Positions 18,138 to 27,800 of a stretch of 64,000 nucleotides of DNA are shown piece after piece (positions within the stretch are counted from its first letter, which is position 1; every line of letters starts with the position of its first letter). The stretch lies in NCBI RefSeq assembly GCF_029690045.1, contig NZ_CP121464.1, positions 5,270,001 through 5,334,000 on the forward strand. The letters are read 5' to 3'. The position numbers were made by a program, and so were the translations under genes. This DNA is from Janthinobacterium rivuli. Its GTDB lineage: Bacteria > Pseudomonadota > Gammaproteobacteria > Burkholderiales > Burkholderiaceae_D. A model generated the notes under the pieces. It was not told the DNA's origin. It worked only from the letters and a program-made list of their open reading frames with translations, and ran no database searches.

Positions 18138-19136
18138 TTAGCGGGACTTCCTAGCCTCTGCCTGCTTGACGGTCTGCTCGATGGCGCCAAACAGCGACTT
18201 GCCGTCATCGCCCAGCATTTCCAGACGAACCACATCGCCAAACAGCAGGAATGGCGTGCTGGCGACGCCATCGGCGATCATCTCCTGGTTACGTCGTTCA
18301 ACGATACTGGAAAACCCCTTCTTGACTTCCTTGTTGGCGACGCCGCCCGCGCTGACCACGCTGCCGGCGCGCGCATTGCGCGTCTGGCACAGATGGGCCA
18401 GCAATTGCGGGTAATTGAAGGCCATGTCGGCGCCCGCGTGGGGCTGGCCCGTCAACTTGCCGTTCAGGCTGCAGCGCAGGGCGTAATGCACCTTGCCGCC
18501 GCGCCAGGCGTCGCCCAGCTCATCGGGCGTAATCGCCACGGGCGAGCAGGTCATGGCCGGTTTCGCCTGCAGGAAACCGTAACCACTGGCTTGCTCGTCG
18601 GCCGCCAGGTTGCGCAAGGTCACGTCGTTGACCAGCATCAGCAGCTTGATGTTCAGGTGCGCCTGGTCGGGCGTCGAGCCCATGGCCACGTCGTCCGTGA
18701 TGGCGGCGATGCCTGCCTCGTAATCGATGCCCCACTGCTCGTGCGCCAGGGTGATGTCGTCATGGGCGCCGAGGAAATCGTCGCTGGCGCCCTGGTACAG
18801 GCGCGGCGCCTCGCGCAAGTTGGCGGGCACATCAACGCCAGCCGCCTTGCAGGCCCGCTCGATCTGCTGCAGGTAGGATGCGCCGGCCACACGCAAGCTG
18901 CTGCGCGGCAAGGGCGCCATGCAGTTGGCCGGATCGAACTCGAAAGCGCGATGACCGCGGCCGCTGTTGATGGTCTGGTACAGCAAATCGAGCTGGGGCG
19001 CGATGAAGCTCCAGTCGTCGAGCGCCTTTTGCAGGGTCGGGGCGATGCCATCGGCCAGGTGGGCCGTTTTCAGGTCGCGCGAGACGACAGCCAGCTGGCC
19101 GTCGCGCGTGCCATCCTTCAGGGTTGCTAATTTCAT
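18138..19136 (-). CDS. Fumarylacetoacetate hydrolase-family protein
   Basis: A 332-residue member of the FAH superfamily, which cleaves or hydrates beta-dicarbonyl compounds using a divalent metal. The N terminus MKLATLKDGTRDGQLAVVSR and the blocks FLGAHDDITLAHEQWGIDYE, AGIAAITDDVAMG and ARAGSVVSAGGVANKEVKK fit the two-domain form that has its own N-terminal region, close to true fumarylacetoacetases. The E-x-E metal motif of many FAH enzymes appears in diverged form. No tyrosine or homogentisate catabolic genes are adjacent, so the substrate is unknown. The start lacks a clear ribosome site. Confidence 0.85.
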   Translation of the reverse strand: MKLATLKDGTRDGQLAVVSRDLKTAHLADGIAPTLQKALDDWSFIAPQLDLLYQTINSGRGHRAFEFDPANCMAPLPRSSLRVAGASYLQQIERACKAAGVDVPANLREAPRLYQGASDDFLGAHDDITLAHEQWGIDYEAGIAAITDDVAMGSTPDQAHLNIKLLMLVNDVTLRNLAADEQASGYGFLQAKPAMTCSPVAITPDELGDAWRGGKVHYALRCSLNGKLTGQPHAGADMAFNYPQLLAHLCQTRNARAGSVVSAGGVANKEVKKGFSSIVERRNQEMIADGVASTPFLLFGDVVRLEMLGDDGKSLFGAIEQTVKQAEARKSR

Positions 19137-19183
19137 GGGCGGGAAACTTCGTCAAATGCAGGCAATAGGAGGCTAAAGACGCC

Positions 19184-19210
19184 AAAAAGCCGGGACATCC
19201 CCGGCTTTGG
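19184..19210 (-). terminator. Rho-independent terminator of rsuA
   Basis: On the minus strand AAAGCCGGG and CCCGGCTTT form a 9-bp stem (19186-19194 with 19200-19208) with a 5-base loop, followed by further T residues (CTTTTTGG). It begins 15 bp after the rsuA stop. Confidence 0.8.
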
Positions 19211-19224
19211 CGGTCTGGAGGAAT

Positions 19225-19935
19225 TTAGGCCAGCAGCGCGATCTGCTCGGGAGTCAGATAGCACCAGTCGCCTTCGGCGATGCCCAGCGATTCCAGGGTC
19301 AGGCTGCCGATGGCGGAACGGTGCAGCGCGCTGCAATGGTTGCCGGCGGCGGCCAGCATGCGCTTGACCTGGTGGTATTTGCCTTGTTCAAGCACGATTT
19401 CCAGCTGGTGTTCGCCGAGCTTGACGCAGACGAGGGCCGCCAGCGGGGCCGGTTCGTCATGCAATTGCACGCCAGCCAACAGCAGGGCTACCAGCTCATC
19501 CGTCACGGGCTCTTGCGTAGTAGCCTGGTAAATCTTGGGAACGTGGCGCTTCGGCGACGATTGCGCATGGATAAACGGCCCATCGTCGGACATCAGCAGC
19601 ATGCCGGTCGTATCGTGGTCGAGCCGGCCGACGGGCTGGACTTCGCGCCAGGTGAATTGTTCCGGCAGCAAGGTCAGCACGCCAGGATGATGGCTGGGTT
19701 TGCGCGAGCATTCGAAGTTGGCGGGCTTGTTCAGCGCCAGGTAGAGGTGCGCGCGGTAGACCCACTCTTCTTCGAACACGTGCAGCACCAGGCCGTCGGT
19801 CTCGACGGTGGTGCGGTAATTGGTCTGGGTGACGCCATCGATGACGACATCGCCATCCTCGATGAGGGAACGACAATATTTACGGGTGCCAAAACCCTGC
19901 GATTGCAGGATGCGGTCTAGGGATAATTTACTCAT
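19225..19935 (-). CDS. rsuA: 16S rRNA pseudouridine synthase RsuA
   Basis: A 236-residue RsuA/RluB/E/F-family enzyme. The S4-like N-terminal RNA-binding domain (LSLDRILQSQGFGTRKYCRS) is followed by the catalytic domain with the motif VGRLDHDTTGMLLMSDDGPF, whose aspartate is the nucleophile. LEQGKYHQVKRMLAAAGNHC is the second conserved block. By length and the single S4 domain the best match is RsuA, which modifies U516 of 16S rRNA. The start at 19935 gives the family N terminus; a longer in-frame reading exists. Confidence 0.9.
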   Translation of the reverse strand: MSKLSLDRILQSQGFGTRKYCRSLIEDGDVVIDGVTQTNYRTTVETDGLVLHVFEEEWVYRAHLYLALNKPANFECSRKPSHHPGVLTLLPEQFTWREVQPVGRLDHDTTGMLLMSDDGPFIHAQSSPKRHVPKIYQATTQEPVTDELVALLLAGVQLHDEPAPLAALVCVKLGEHQLEIVLEQGKYHQVKRMLAAAGNHCSALHRSAIGSLTLESLGIAEGDWCYLTPEQIALLA

Positions 19936-20191
19936 GGGCGTGACTTTACCAGAAGCGGCTGGCAGCGTGAAGCGGCGGCAGCTGGCGCCTGCACAGCGGT
20001 CCAGGCTGCACGAAACCATGGCGCATGCAGAAATACCAAAAAGAACAAGGTGAGATTTGGCGAGAAATGGTTGATTCTTTTGAGAAATATCAAGCGCTCG
20101 AAATATCGCGTTGATAGACTGAAACTTCGTTAGGAATCCGCCTAACGAGCTTTAGGAATAATAACCAAGCAACGACTCACAAGGACATTGT
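19936..20191. other. Intergenic region with a small palindrome
   Basis: This stretch separates the divergent rsuA and the orphan gene at 20192. It contains a short perfect inverted repeat CGTTAGG-N6-CCTAACG at 20128-20147 some 45 bp before the orphan start, which could be an operator. AT-rich sequence before it (20040-20110) could hold a promoter but no convincing -35/-10 pair is seen. Confidence 0.4.
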
Positions 20192-20587
20192 ATGAAGCAT
20201 ACCGATACCATCGCCTTACAAGGCAGCATCGCCGACATGCGCCAACGCATCGCCGCGGAACAGGCGGCCATGCACAAAGTCAGGCTCGGCGTGGCCCGCT
20301 GGAGCAGCGCCCCGGCGCCGCACGATGCGGACGCGCCGCCAGCGCCTGCAGGCCAGACGCACTGGCATGCCGAGGCGCAATGCCATTTCATGTGCTGGCT
20401 GGAACTGGGCGGTTTTGCGCATGCGGACGCGAACGCGGAGAGCGACAGCGTCACCGCGCCTGCCATGGCGGACATGCCGCCCGACACCAGCGCAAACAGC
20501 AGCGCCAACAGCAACGCCAGTGCAGCGGCGGCCCGGCAGGCAAGCACCGCGCTCCTGCCCGCGCACTGCAACGGCTGCGCCGCCTGA
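20192..20587 (+). CDS. Hypothetical small His/Cys-containing protein
   Basis: A 131-residue open reading frame with no family I recognise. The N-terminal third is a likely helix (LQGSIADMRQRIAAEQAAMH). A central patch HWHAEAQCHFMCWLEL and the C-terminal HCNGCAA tail carry histidines and cysteines that could bind metal. Residues about 85-115 are a low-complexity Ala/Ser/Asn tract. There is an AAGGAC sequence shortly before the ATG. High GC means chance open frames are common, so I call this gene with only moderate confidence. Confidence 0.45.
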   Translation: MKHTDTIALQGSIADMRQRIAAEQAAMHKVRLGVARWSSAPAPHDADAPPAPAGQTHWHAEAQCHFMCWLELGGFAHADANAESDSVTAPAMADMPPDTSANSSANSNASAAAARQASTALLPAHCNGCAA

Positions 20588-20963
20588 GCGCGGCCCATGC
20601 GACCAGCCATGCCCCGCCCTCGCATGCCTGCCTTGCCCGCACGCCCAGCTCAGACAACAACATCCAGCCACACCGCCCCATCTTGCACACACAAAAGGAA
20701 ACGGCGGCATTGCGCCGCCGTTCCCAAGCCCCATCGGGACTTTAGTGAGGAATGTAAATTCACTCAAAACCACATCTGCGATGCGGCGAGTAGTTCCAGG
20801 ACCTGCCAATCAAGTTAGTACTGACAACATAGTTGATATATCGCCCCTCCTTGAAAAGAACTACGCTTTCACTATAGCCCAAGCAGCCCCTTTTTCAAGC
20901 CTATTTACCACCTTATTGAAAATCATTCTCGACTGGCTTGCCTGCCTGCTAACAGTGATGTTC
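20588..20963. other. Gene-free region with AT-richer tail
   Basis: This 376-bp gap between the orphan and the end of sppA has no believable gene. It contains the hairpin at 20700-20722, then a stretch from 20740 to 20940 of clearly lower GC than its surroundings. Within that stretch CTTATTGAAAATCATTCTC (20912-20930) matches 14 of 19 positions of the Fur box consensus by my count, but no gene starts downstream of it. Confidence 0.45.
20700..20722 (-). terminator. Probable terminator for the sppA operon
   Basis: AACGGCGGC (20700-20708) and GCCGCCGTT (20714-20722) form a perfect 9-bp stem with a 5-base loop. Read on the minus strand it is followed by TTTCCTTTTGTG, a moderate U-tract. It lies about 240 bp after the sppA stop, so it would end a long 3-prime tail. 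Confidence 0.5.
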
Positions 20964-21965
20964 TCAGCGCAACGCCGGTTGTGACTGTTGCACGGCTGCC
21001 TTCATGGCGCCCGCGCCCATGGCGGCGCCAAACTTCTTGAGTACCCGTTCCGGCAAGCCTTCATGCTGCGTGTAGTCGACGATGTCTTCCGCCTTGACGA
21101 CGTCGCGCGCCACGCTGTCAACCGTGCCGAAGTCGTCGGCCAGGCCCATTTCAACGGCTTTCGCGCCCGTCCAGTACAGGCCCGAGAAGGTGTCAGGGGT
21201 TTCCTTCAGGCGCTTGCCCCGTCCCGCGCGCACGACGTCGATGAATTGCTGGTGGATTTCATTGAGCATGCTCTGCGCATACGCCTTGTGCTTTTCCGTC
21301 AGGGGGCTGAATGGATCCATGAAACCCTTGTTCTCGCCCGCCGTCAGCAAACGGCGCTCGACGCCGACCTTTTCCATCACGCCCGTAAAGCCGAAGCCAT
21401 CCATCAGCACGCCGATGGAGCCGACCACGCTGGCCTTGTTGACGTAGATGCGGTCGGCGGCCGCCGCGATGTAATAGCCGCCCGAGGCGCACATTTCATC
21501 GACCACCACATACAAAGGCTTGTCCGGATAGCCCTTGCGCAGGCGCTGCATCTCGTCGACGATCATGCCGGCCTGCACGGGACTGCCACCGGGACTATTA
21601 ATATGCAGCACCACGGCCACGGAGCCGGCGTCGGAAAACGCCTTGTCCAGCGCGGGGATGACGACGGCGGCCGAGCCGCTGCCTTCGGACTCGATGGCGC
21701 CGCTGATGTCGATCAGGGCCGTATGGCGGCCCAGGGTTTCGCTGTCGTCGGCCGTGTTGTAGTCATAAAATACCCACAGGGCGAACAGCACGATCAGCAG
21801 GCCGAAAACCTTGAAAAAGATGCTCCAGCGGCGGTGCGCGCGTTGCTCTTGCAAAGTGGCAAATACCAGCTTTTCCAGCACGTCGCGCTCCCAGTGTCCC
21901 GCAGGGGCGCCGTGGCCGGCGGCTGGCGCGCTGCTGTCCAGCTTGTCATTCGTGTTATCGCTCAT
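20964..21965 (-). CDS. sppA: S49-family signal peptide peptidase SppA-like protein
   Basis: A 333-residue membrane-anchored serine protease. After a cytoplasmic N terminus, one membrane helix (KVFGLLIVLFALWVFYDY) anchors the catalytic domain outside the membrane. The S49 blocks VAVVLHINSPGGSPVQAGMI and CASGGYYIAAAADRIYVNKA, followed by SVVGSIGVLM, are clear; the serine in the CASGGYY region is the expected nucleophile. Length fits the short SppA form, which degrades signal peptides after cleavage. It is the last gene of a probable rluC-HAD-Rieske-sppA unit. Confidence 0.93.
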   Translation of the reverse strand: MSDNTNDKLDSSAPAAGHGAPAGHWERDVLEKLVFATLQEQRAHRRWSIFFKVFGLLIVLFALWVFYDYNTADDSETLGRHTALIDISGAIESEGSGSAAVVIPALDKAFSDAGSVAVVLHINSPGGSPVQAGMIVDEMQRLRKGYPDKPLYVVVDEMCASGGYYIAAAADRIYVNKASVVGSIGVLMDGFGFTGVMEKVGVERRLLTAGENKGFMDPFSPLTEKHKAYAQSMLNEIHQQFIDVVRAGRGKRLKETPDTFSGLYWTGAKAVEMGLADDFGTVDSVARDVVKAEDIVDYTQHEGLPERVLKKFGAAMGAGAMKAAVQQSQPALR

Positions 21966-22004
21966 GGTTCACTTTGCTTAAATTACAGAAGGCCTGCCCC
22001 GGCC

Positions 22005-22382
22005 TCAGGCCGGCAATGGCTGGACATATTCGTCGGGCTGCCAGTACAGCTGGCCATCACGCTCGGCCACGGCAATCGGACGCAAGCGTCCGCCCTTGCA
22101 GGGGCCGCCTGCGCACAGGCCGCTTTCCGGCACATAGATGGCGCCATGCGTCGAACACATCAGATACAAACCGCTGGACTCGAAAAACTCGCCTTCCGCC
22201 CAGTCCAGTTCGATCGGCACGTGGGCGCAACGGTTCAGGTAGCCATACGCCTTGCCGCCGTGGCGCACGACAAAGCCCGTGGTCGCTTCGCCACCGGCCG
22301 AAACGGGAAAGCGCACGCCCTTGCCGCCGTCAGCCACGGCGTCGGCGGCGCAAATGTAAATATCGACAACATCGTTCATCAT
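22005..22382 (-). CDS. Rieske [2Fe-2S] domain protein
   Basis: A 125-residue single-domain Rieske protein. The first cluster motif is CAHVPI in YGYLNRCAHVPIELDW and the second is CSTHGAIY, giving the Cys-X-His and Cys-X2-His ligands of a [2Fe-2S] centre; the C-terminal CAGGPCKGGRL is also typical of this group. The role could be an electron-transfer partner for an unknown oxygenase or reductase. The start at 22382 overlaps the upstream HAD gene by 4 bp (ATGA), indicating coupling; an adjacent ATG at 22379 is also possible. Confidence 0.9.
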   Translation of the reverse strand: MMNDVVDIYICAADAVADGGKGVRFPVSAGGEATTGFVVRHGGKAYGYLNRCAHVPIELDWAEGEFFESSGLYLMCSTHGAIYVPESGLCAGGPCKGGRLRPIAVAERDGQLYWQPDEYVQPLPA

Positions 22383-23053
22383 GCGTGCTCGCTCAGCCAT
22401 TGATGCAGGTCGGCCACCGTGGCGGCCGAATACAGGGGATTGCAAGCTTGCAACTGCGCCACGGGATGCGCCCCATACTCTACGGCAATACCAGCCGCGC
22501 CTGCATTGCTTGCCATCAATAAATCATGACTGGTGTCGCCGATCATCACGGTACGGCGCATATCCTGCCCCAGTTCGCGCGTCAGCTCCTGCAGCATGGC
22601 CGGATGGGGCTTGGAAAAGGTTTCGTCAGCACAACGCGTCGCATCGAACAGGGACAGCAGCTTGACGGCATTCAGGGAGCGGTTCAGGCCGACACGGCTC
22701 TTGCCCGTGGCAACGGCGAGAAAGTAGGCTTGTTGCGACAGTTCCTGCAACATTTCGTAGACGCCAGGAAACAGCGCCAGTTCGTGGTCGCGCGACAGGT
22801 AGTGATAACGGTAGCGTTCCGCCATGCGCGCATGGTATTTCGGCTCCACGTCGGGCATCACCAGCTGCATGGCTTCCTGCAAGCCCAGGCCGATCACATG
22901 CGAAGCGAGCAACTCGGTGGGGATAGGCAAGCCCAGGTCTTTGGCCGATGCCTGGATGCACTTGACGATGGTCGAGGTACTGTCTATCAGGGTACCGTCC
23001 CAATCGAAGACGATCAGATCAAATTGCTTTCTTGCCATGTTTCCCGACGGCAT
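22379..23053 (-). CDS. HAD-superfamily hydrolase, phosphoglycolate phosphatase-like
   Basis: A 224-residue HAD-IA phosphatase. Motif I is DWDGTLIDS (nucleophile and acid/base aspartates), motif II the ATGKSR region, motif III the lysine in FSKPHPAML, and motif IV the GDTSHDLLMA aspartates. The cap domain is helical, as in Gph. The start at 23053 has an AAGGAG ribosome site; a second in-frame ATG five codons on is a weaker alternative. This gene is often found next to rluC in betaproteobacteria, where its substrate is not defined. Confidence 0.9.
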   Translation of the reverse strand: MPSGNMARKQFDLIVFDWDGTLIDSTSTIVKCIQASAKDLGLPIPTELLASHVIGLGLQEAMQLVMPDVEPKYHARMAERYRYHYLSRDHELALFPGVYEMLQELSQQAYFLAVATGKSRVGLNRSLNAVKLLSLFDATRCADETFSKPHPAMLQELTRELGQDMRRTVMIGDTSHDLLMASNAGAAGIAVEYGAHPVAQLQACNPLYSAATVADLHQWLSEHA

Positions 23054-23127
23054 AGCCGCCGGCTCCTTGATAGTGAATGATGGCGACTGACTACCTTGTG
23101 AGTAGTGTCACGCGCACGCGTCGAATT

Positions 23128-24123
23128 TTATCGTGCGGCAACGGCCAATGGTTTGCCCAAGCTTACCAAGAAACGCTCGCATTCGGCAGCCAGCGGCGCG
23201 TTCAGGGTCATCGTCTTGCCCGTTTCCGGATGCGTAAACGTGATCTGGTGCGCGTGCAGGAACATGCGTTTCAGGGCGCCGCGCGTGCTGTCGGCTTTCA
23301 ACAGGGCACGGTTGAGGGCAAAGTCGCCATATTTATCGTCGCCGGCGATGGGGAAACCGGACGAAGACAGGTGCACGCGGATCTGGTGCGTGCGTCCCGT
23401 CTTCAATTCCGCTTCCAGCAAGGCGAAGTTGTGATATTTATGCAACAGTGAAAACACCGTGTGCGATGCCAGGCCATCGGCCTGCACGGCCACCCGGCGC
23501 TCGCCCTCGGCCGTCGTATATTTATGCAATGGCAACTTGATATGCTGGCGTGCATTCTTCCAGTCGCCGGCCACCAGCACCAGATAGCGCTTGTCGGTGA
23601 CGCCGTCGCGCATCTGTTCGTGCAAATTCGTCAATGCCGTGCGTTTCTTTGCCAGCAACAGCAAGCCGGACGTGTCGCGGTCCAGGCGGTGCACCAGTTC
23701 CAGGAACTTGGCGTCGGGGCGCGAAGCGCGCAATTGCTCGATCACGCCGAACGAGACGCCCGAGCCGCCATGCACGGCCACGCCGGCCGGCTTGTCGATG
23801 ACGAGCAGCTGCGCATCTTCGAAGATGATCTTGAATTCGGCGGCCGGCGCGCCCGTGGGGGCCTTTTCGGCCACGCGCACGGGTGGAATGCGCACCACGT
23901 CGCCGGCGGCGAGACGGTACAGCTGATCGATACGGCCTTTATTAACCCGCACTTCTCCCGAACGCAATATCCGGTAGATGTGGCTTTTAGGCACTCCCTT
24001 GCACACTCTTAATAAGTAGTTGTCGATGCGCTGGCCTGCTTCTTCCTCGGCGATCGTTACGAATTGGGCTTGCGGCTGAACCGGGGGTGTTGAAGGGGGA
24101 ACAACATCATTTTGACTCTTCAT
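23128..24123 (-). CDS. rluC: 23S rRNA pseudouridine synthase RluC
   Basis: A 331-residue RluA-family enzyme. An N-terminal S4 domain (GQRIDNYLLRVCKGVPKSHI) precedes the catalytic domain with LVHRLDRDTSGLLLLAKKR, where the aspartate is catalytic, and the conserved LKTGRTHQIRVHLSSSGFPI block. Family members with this architecture modify U955, U2504 and U2580 of 23S rRNA. It is divergent from rne, as is common in proteobacteria. The start is the ATG at 24123; no alternative looks better. Confidence 0.95.
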   Translation of the reverse strand: MKSQNDVVPPSTPPVQPQAQFVTIAEEEAGQRIDNYLLRVCKGVPKSHIYRILRSGEVRVNKGRIDQLYRLAAGDVVRIPPVRVAEKAPTGAPAAEFKIIFEDAQLLVIDKPAGVAVHGGSGVSFGVIEQLRASRPDAKFLELVHRLDRDTSGLLLLAKKRTALTNLHEQMRDGVTDKRYLVLVAGDWKNARQHIKLPLHKYTTAEGERRVAVQADGLASHTVFSLLHKYHNFALLEAELKTGRTHQIRVHLSSSGFPIAGDDKYGDFALNRALLKADSTRGALKRMFLHAHQITFTHPETGKTMTLNAPLAAECERFLVSLGKPLAVAAR

Positions 24124-24819
24124 TTACTATGTCTTCCCAGAAATCTCTCTAAGTCCTTCATTTTGAATATATAATTGTTTTTGCTGCGGCCCTGGCTGCT
24201 GCGAGTGTAAGAATAAAAGCACATTTTACACAGGGGCGTCTCCACCGGCCTCGCCAAATTGCAAATTCGGTGGAAAAAAATGTATATGCACCATCCCTGC
24301 GCGAATCAAGGTTGCACCGTAGTTGTAATCGGATAACGCGTGGAGATGCTGAAGTGAGTGTGGGATTATAAGGATAAGTACCCGTTAGCGCGACTTATCG
24401 AGTCGGGCTCGCGGGTTGATGAAGTTGATAACGCTTGCCGTTTTCGCCAAACCCCGTATGTGGCCAAATACTGAGGGTTGTCGATGATAGGCTGAGGCCA
24501 AGCCTCGCCATCGCGATCCCTGTAATGAGCCGGCTAACGATTTTGGCTCTGAATTTGCTGACCACTTGCATTCTCTGCCCCCGATGCAGTTCATTCTCAT
24601 CCGGGCTGTTTCAGATGAGTTGCAAGTGTCCTGTGCACTCGGCATGACGATCGACCTCACCGCGCCTGTTGCGGCCGTAACGTTTACCTCGTACGCGTTG
24701 TTGCTCCGCACGCCTGGGCATTTCCCCCGCCAGCACTCCCGTTCTCGCATATATCCCTGTACTTCGCCGCTTCCCCGGAAGCGGCTTTGAGATGGCCTAC
24801 GGGTCGCGGAGTTATAAAA
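24124..24819 (+). other. rluC-rne divergent region with long rne leader
   Basis: These 696 bp separate two divergent genes and hold no believable gene. The first 130 bp are AT-rich, including a TATAAT at about 24170, and probably contain promoters for one or both genes. The remainder is likely an untranslated leader of rne. It contains several foldable segments: CTCATC/GATGAG near 24600 and the strong hairpin at 24766-24785 near the start codon. In enterobacteria rne is autoregulated through a long leader; similar control here is an inference. Confidence 0.5.
24766..24785 (+). promoter_or_regulatory. Hairpin in the rne leader
   Basis: GCCGCTTC (24766-24773) and GAAGCGGC (24778-24785) form a perfect 8-bp stem with a CCCG tetraloop, ending 34 bp before the rne ATG and followed by TTTGAG. 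It could be a recognition structure for RNase E feedback or a chance stem; the sequence alone does not decide. Confidence 0.45.
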
Positions 24820-27800
24820 ATGAAACGCATGTTGTTTAATGCCACGCAGCAAGAAGAACTGCGCGTAGCGATTGTCGACGGACAAAAACTGATCGACATC
24901 GATATCGAGACAGCCGGGCGCGAACAGCGCAAATCCAATATCTACAAGGGCGTCATCACGCGCATCGAGCCATCGCTCGAAGCGTGCTTCGTCAGCTATG
25001 GCGAAGACCGCCACGGCTTCCTGCCTTTCAAGGAAGTTGCCCGCACGTATTTCCGCGAAGGCGTCGATGTGCGTAACGCTTCCGTCAAGGAAGCGCTGCG
25101 CGAAGGCCAGGAAATCATGGTCCAGGTGGAAAAGGAAGAGCGCGGCAACAAGGGCGCCGCCCTGACCTCGTTTGTTTCCCTGGCCGGCCGTTACCTGGTC
25201 TTGATGCCGAACAACCCGCGTGGTGGTGGCGTATCGCGCCGCGTGGAAGGTGAAGAGCGCCAGGAATTGCGCGAAACCATGGATAAACTGGACTTGCCTG
25301 CTGGCATGTCCGTGATTGCCCGCACGGCAGGCATCGGCCGCAACGTCGATGAACTGCAGTGGGATTTGAATTACCTGATGCAACTGTGGCGCGCCATCGA
25401 AGGCGCCGGCAAGTCGGCCAACGGCGCTTTCCTGATCTACCAGGAATCGTCGCTGGTGATCCGCGCCATCCGCGACTACTTCCAGCCCGACATCGGCGAG
25501 ATCCTGATCGACACCGACGAGATCTACGACCAGGCGCACCAGTTCATGAGCCACGTGATGCCCGACATGGTGCACCGCGTAAAGCGCTACAGCGACGACG
25601 TGCCGCTGTTCTCGCGCTTCCAGATCGAACATCAAATCGAAACGGCGTACAGCCGCACCGTGCCGTTGCCATCGGGCGGCGCCATCGTGATCGACCATAC
25701 CGAAGCGCTGGTCTCCGTCGACGTCAACTCGGCCCGCGCCACGCGCGGCTCGGACATCGAGACGACCGCCTTCAACACCAACTGCGAAGCGGCCGAAGAA
25801 GTGGCCCGCCAGCTGCGCTTGCGCGATCTGGGCGGCTTGATCGTCATCGACTTCATCGACATGGAAGTGGCGAAGAACCAGCGCGAAGTGGAACAGCGCC
25901 TGAAAGACGCGCTGCACCATGACCGTGCCCGCGTACAAATGGGCAAGATTTCCCGCTTCGGCCTGATGGAACTGTCGCGCCAGCGCCTGCGCCCTTCGCT
26001 GTCCGAAGGTTCGCACGTGACGTGCCCGCGCTGCTCCGGCACCGGCCACATCCGCGATACGGAATCGTCCGCCCTGCAGGTGCTGCGCATCATCCAGGAA
26101 GAGGCGATGAAGGAAAACTCGGCCACCATCCACGTGCAAGTACCCGTGGACGTGGGCGCCTTCCTGCTCAACGAAAAGCGCGGCGAAGTGCTGAAGATCG
26201 AGAACCGCCACCGCATCGCCGTGATCCTGATCCCGAACAAGCATCTGGAAACGCCGCACTACAAGCTGGAACGCATCAAGCACGACGATCCGCGTCTGGA
26301 AGACAGCCAGGCCAGCTACAACCTGGCTGAAAGCGCTGAAACCGACATGGCTTACAGCAAGCGCCAGAAGGAAGAAGCCAAGCCGCGCCAGGAAGCTGTC
26401 GTCAAAACGATCACCCCTGACCAGCCGGCACCGCTGGTCGAGCGCAAGCCCGTCGAAGCGAAACCGGCTCCAGTGGCCGCGCCTGCCGCACCACAAGGCC
26501 TGATCGCCAAGATCATCAGCTTCTTCACCGGCGCTCCCGCACCGGTGGCACCAGCGCCCGCTCCTGTCGCTCCAGCCAAGCCGGCCGGCGCCGACCGTGG
26601 CGACCGCAACAGCCGTGGCCCGCGTGGCCGTGGCCGCAACGGCAAGCCTGGCCGCGAAGAACGCGAACCGGGCCAGGGCCGTCCAGCCCAGGACGATGCC
26701 GCGAAAGAAGCGGAAGCACTGGAAAAAGCGGCCCGTCCACCACGTCCACCGCGTCCGCCACGCGAACCGCGTGAAGCGCGCGAAGGTGGCGATGCAACGG
26801 CCGTGCCACGCGAACGCGGTGAACGTCCGGAACGCGCGGAACGTCCTGAGCGCGCAGAGCGCCCGGAACGCGCCGAGCGTCCGCCACGCCAGCCACGCGA
26901 AGGCCGCGAACCACGCGCCGACAAGGCTGTTGTTGCTGAGGTGAAAGCTGAAGAACTGGCCCTGGTTGGCGCCACCGCCAGCGCGGTGAATGTGGTCGTG
27001 CCGTCAAGCGGTCCTGAATCCGACGCCGCACCGGCCAACCTGCTGAAAGCACCGGCGAATGCCGGTCCTGAAGGCGATGAGACGGAAAACGACGTGGAAG
27101 GCGAAGAGCCGCGCCGCCGCCGTCGTCGTGGTGGCCGCAACCGCAACCGCCGCGACCGCGAAACGGGCGAGCTGATCGAATCGGCAAACGGTGACAACGA
27201 CGGCCAGGACGCGCCAGTGATCAGCTTTACGGTCGCTCCGGCGCCGGAAGCCGCCGCTGACGTCGCTACCGCGCCAGTGGAAGCTGTAGCTGAAGCCGCA
27301 CCAGCCGTCGTGGCTGAAGTGGTGGAAGTGGTGGAAGTGGTGGAAGTGGCCAAGGTTGAGGAAGCCGCACCAGCGGCTGAAGTAATCGTGCCGCCAGCCC
27401 CTGTGGAAGCCGTCGTTGCTGCAGCGCAAGCTGAACCAGCCGCTGCCGAACCAGCACCAGCTGCCGAGTACAGCTTCGCCGAGAAAGCGGAAGCCGCACC
27501 GGCGCCAGCGCCTGCGCCAGCGGAAGTCATCGTCGAAGCGGCGCCAGTCGTGGAAACGGTTGCTGTCGTGGAAACCGTCGTCGTGGCGGAAGAAGTTCCA
27601 GCCGCAGCGCCAGTCGCCGAAGCGGCACCTGCCGTGGTGGAAGCGGCCCCGGTGGTTGCCGAAGTGGCTCCCGTCGCTGCTCCAGCACCAGCACCAGCAC
27701 CAGCTCCCGTCGTTGCTCCTGCTCCTGCAGCACCTGCCGCCGCGCCGCTGGACTTGAGCGCTGTGCTCGGTTCGGCCGGCCTGACCCTGGCGGCCACCGA

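Noticed and set aside
24385..26496. Long minus-strand frame opposite rne (703 codons)
   Set aside because: It overlaps the catalytic part of RNase E, whose reading is unmistakable; the antisense frame is a codon-bias artefact.
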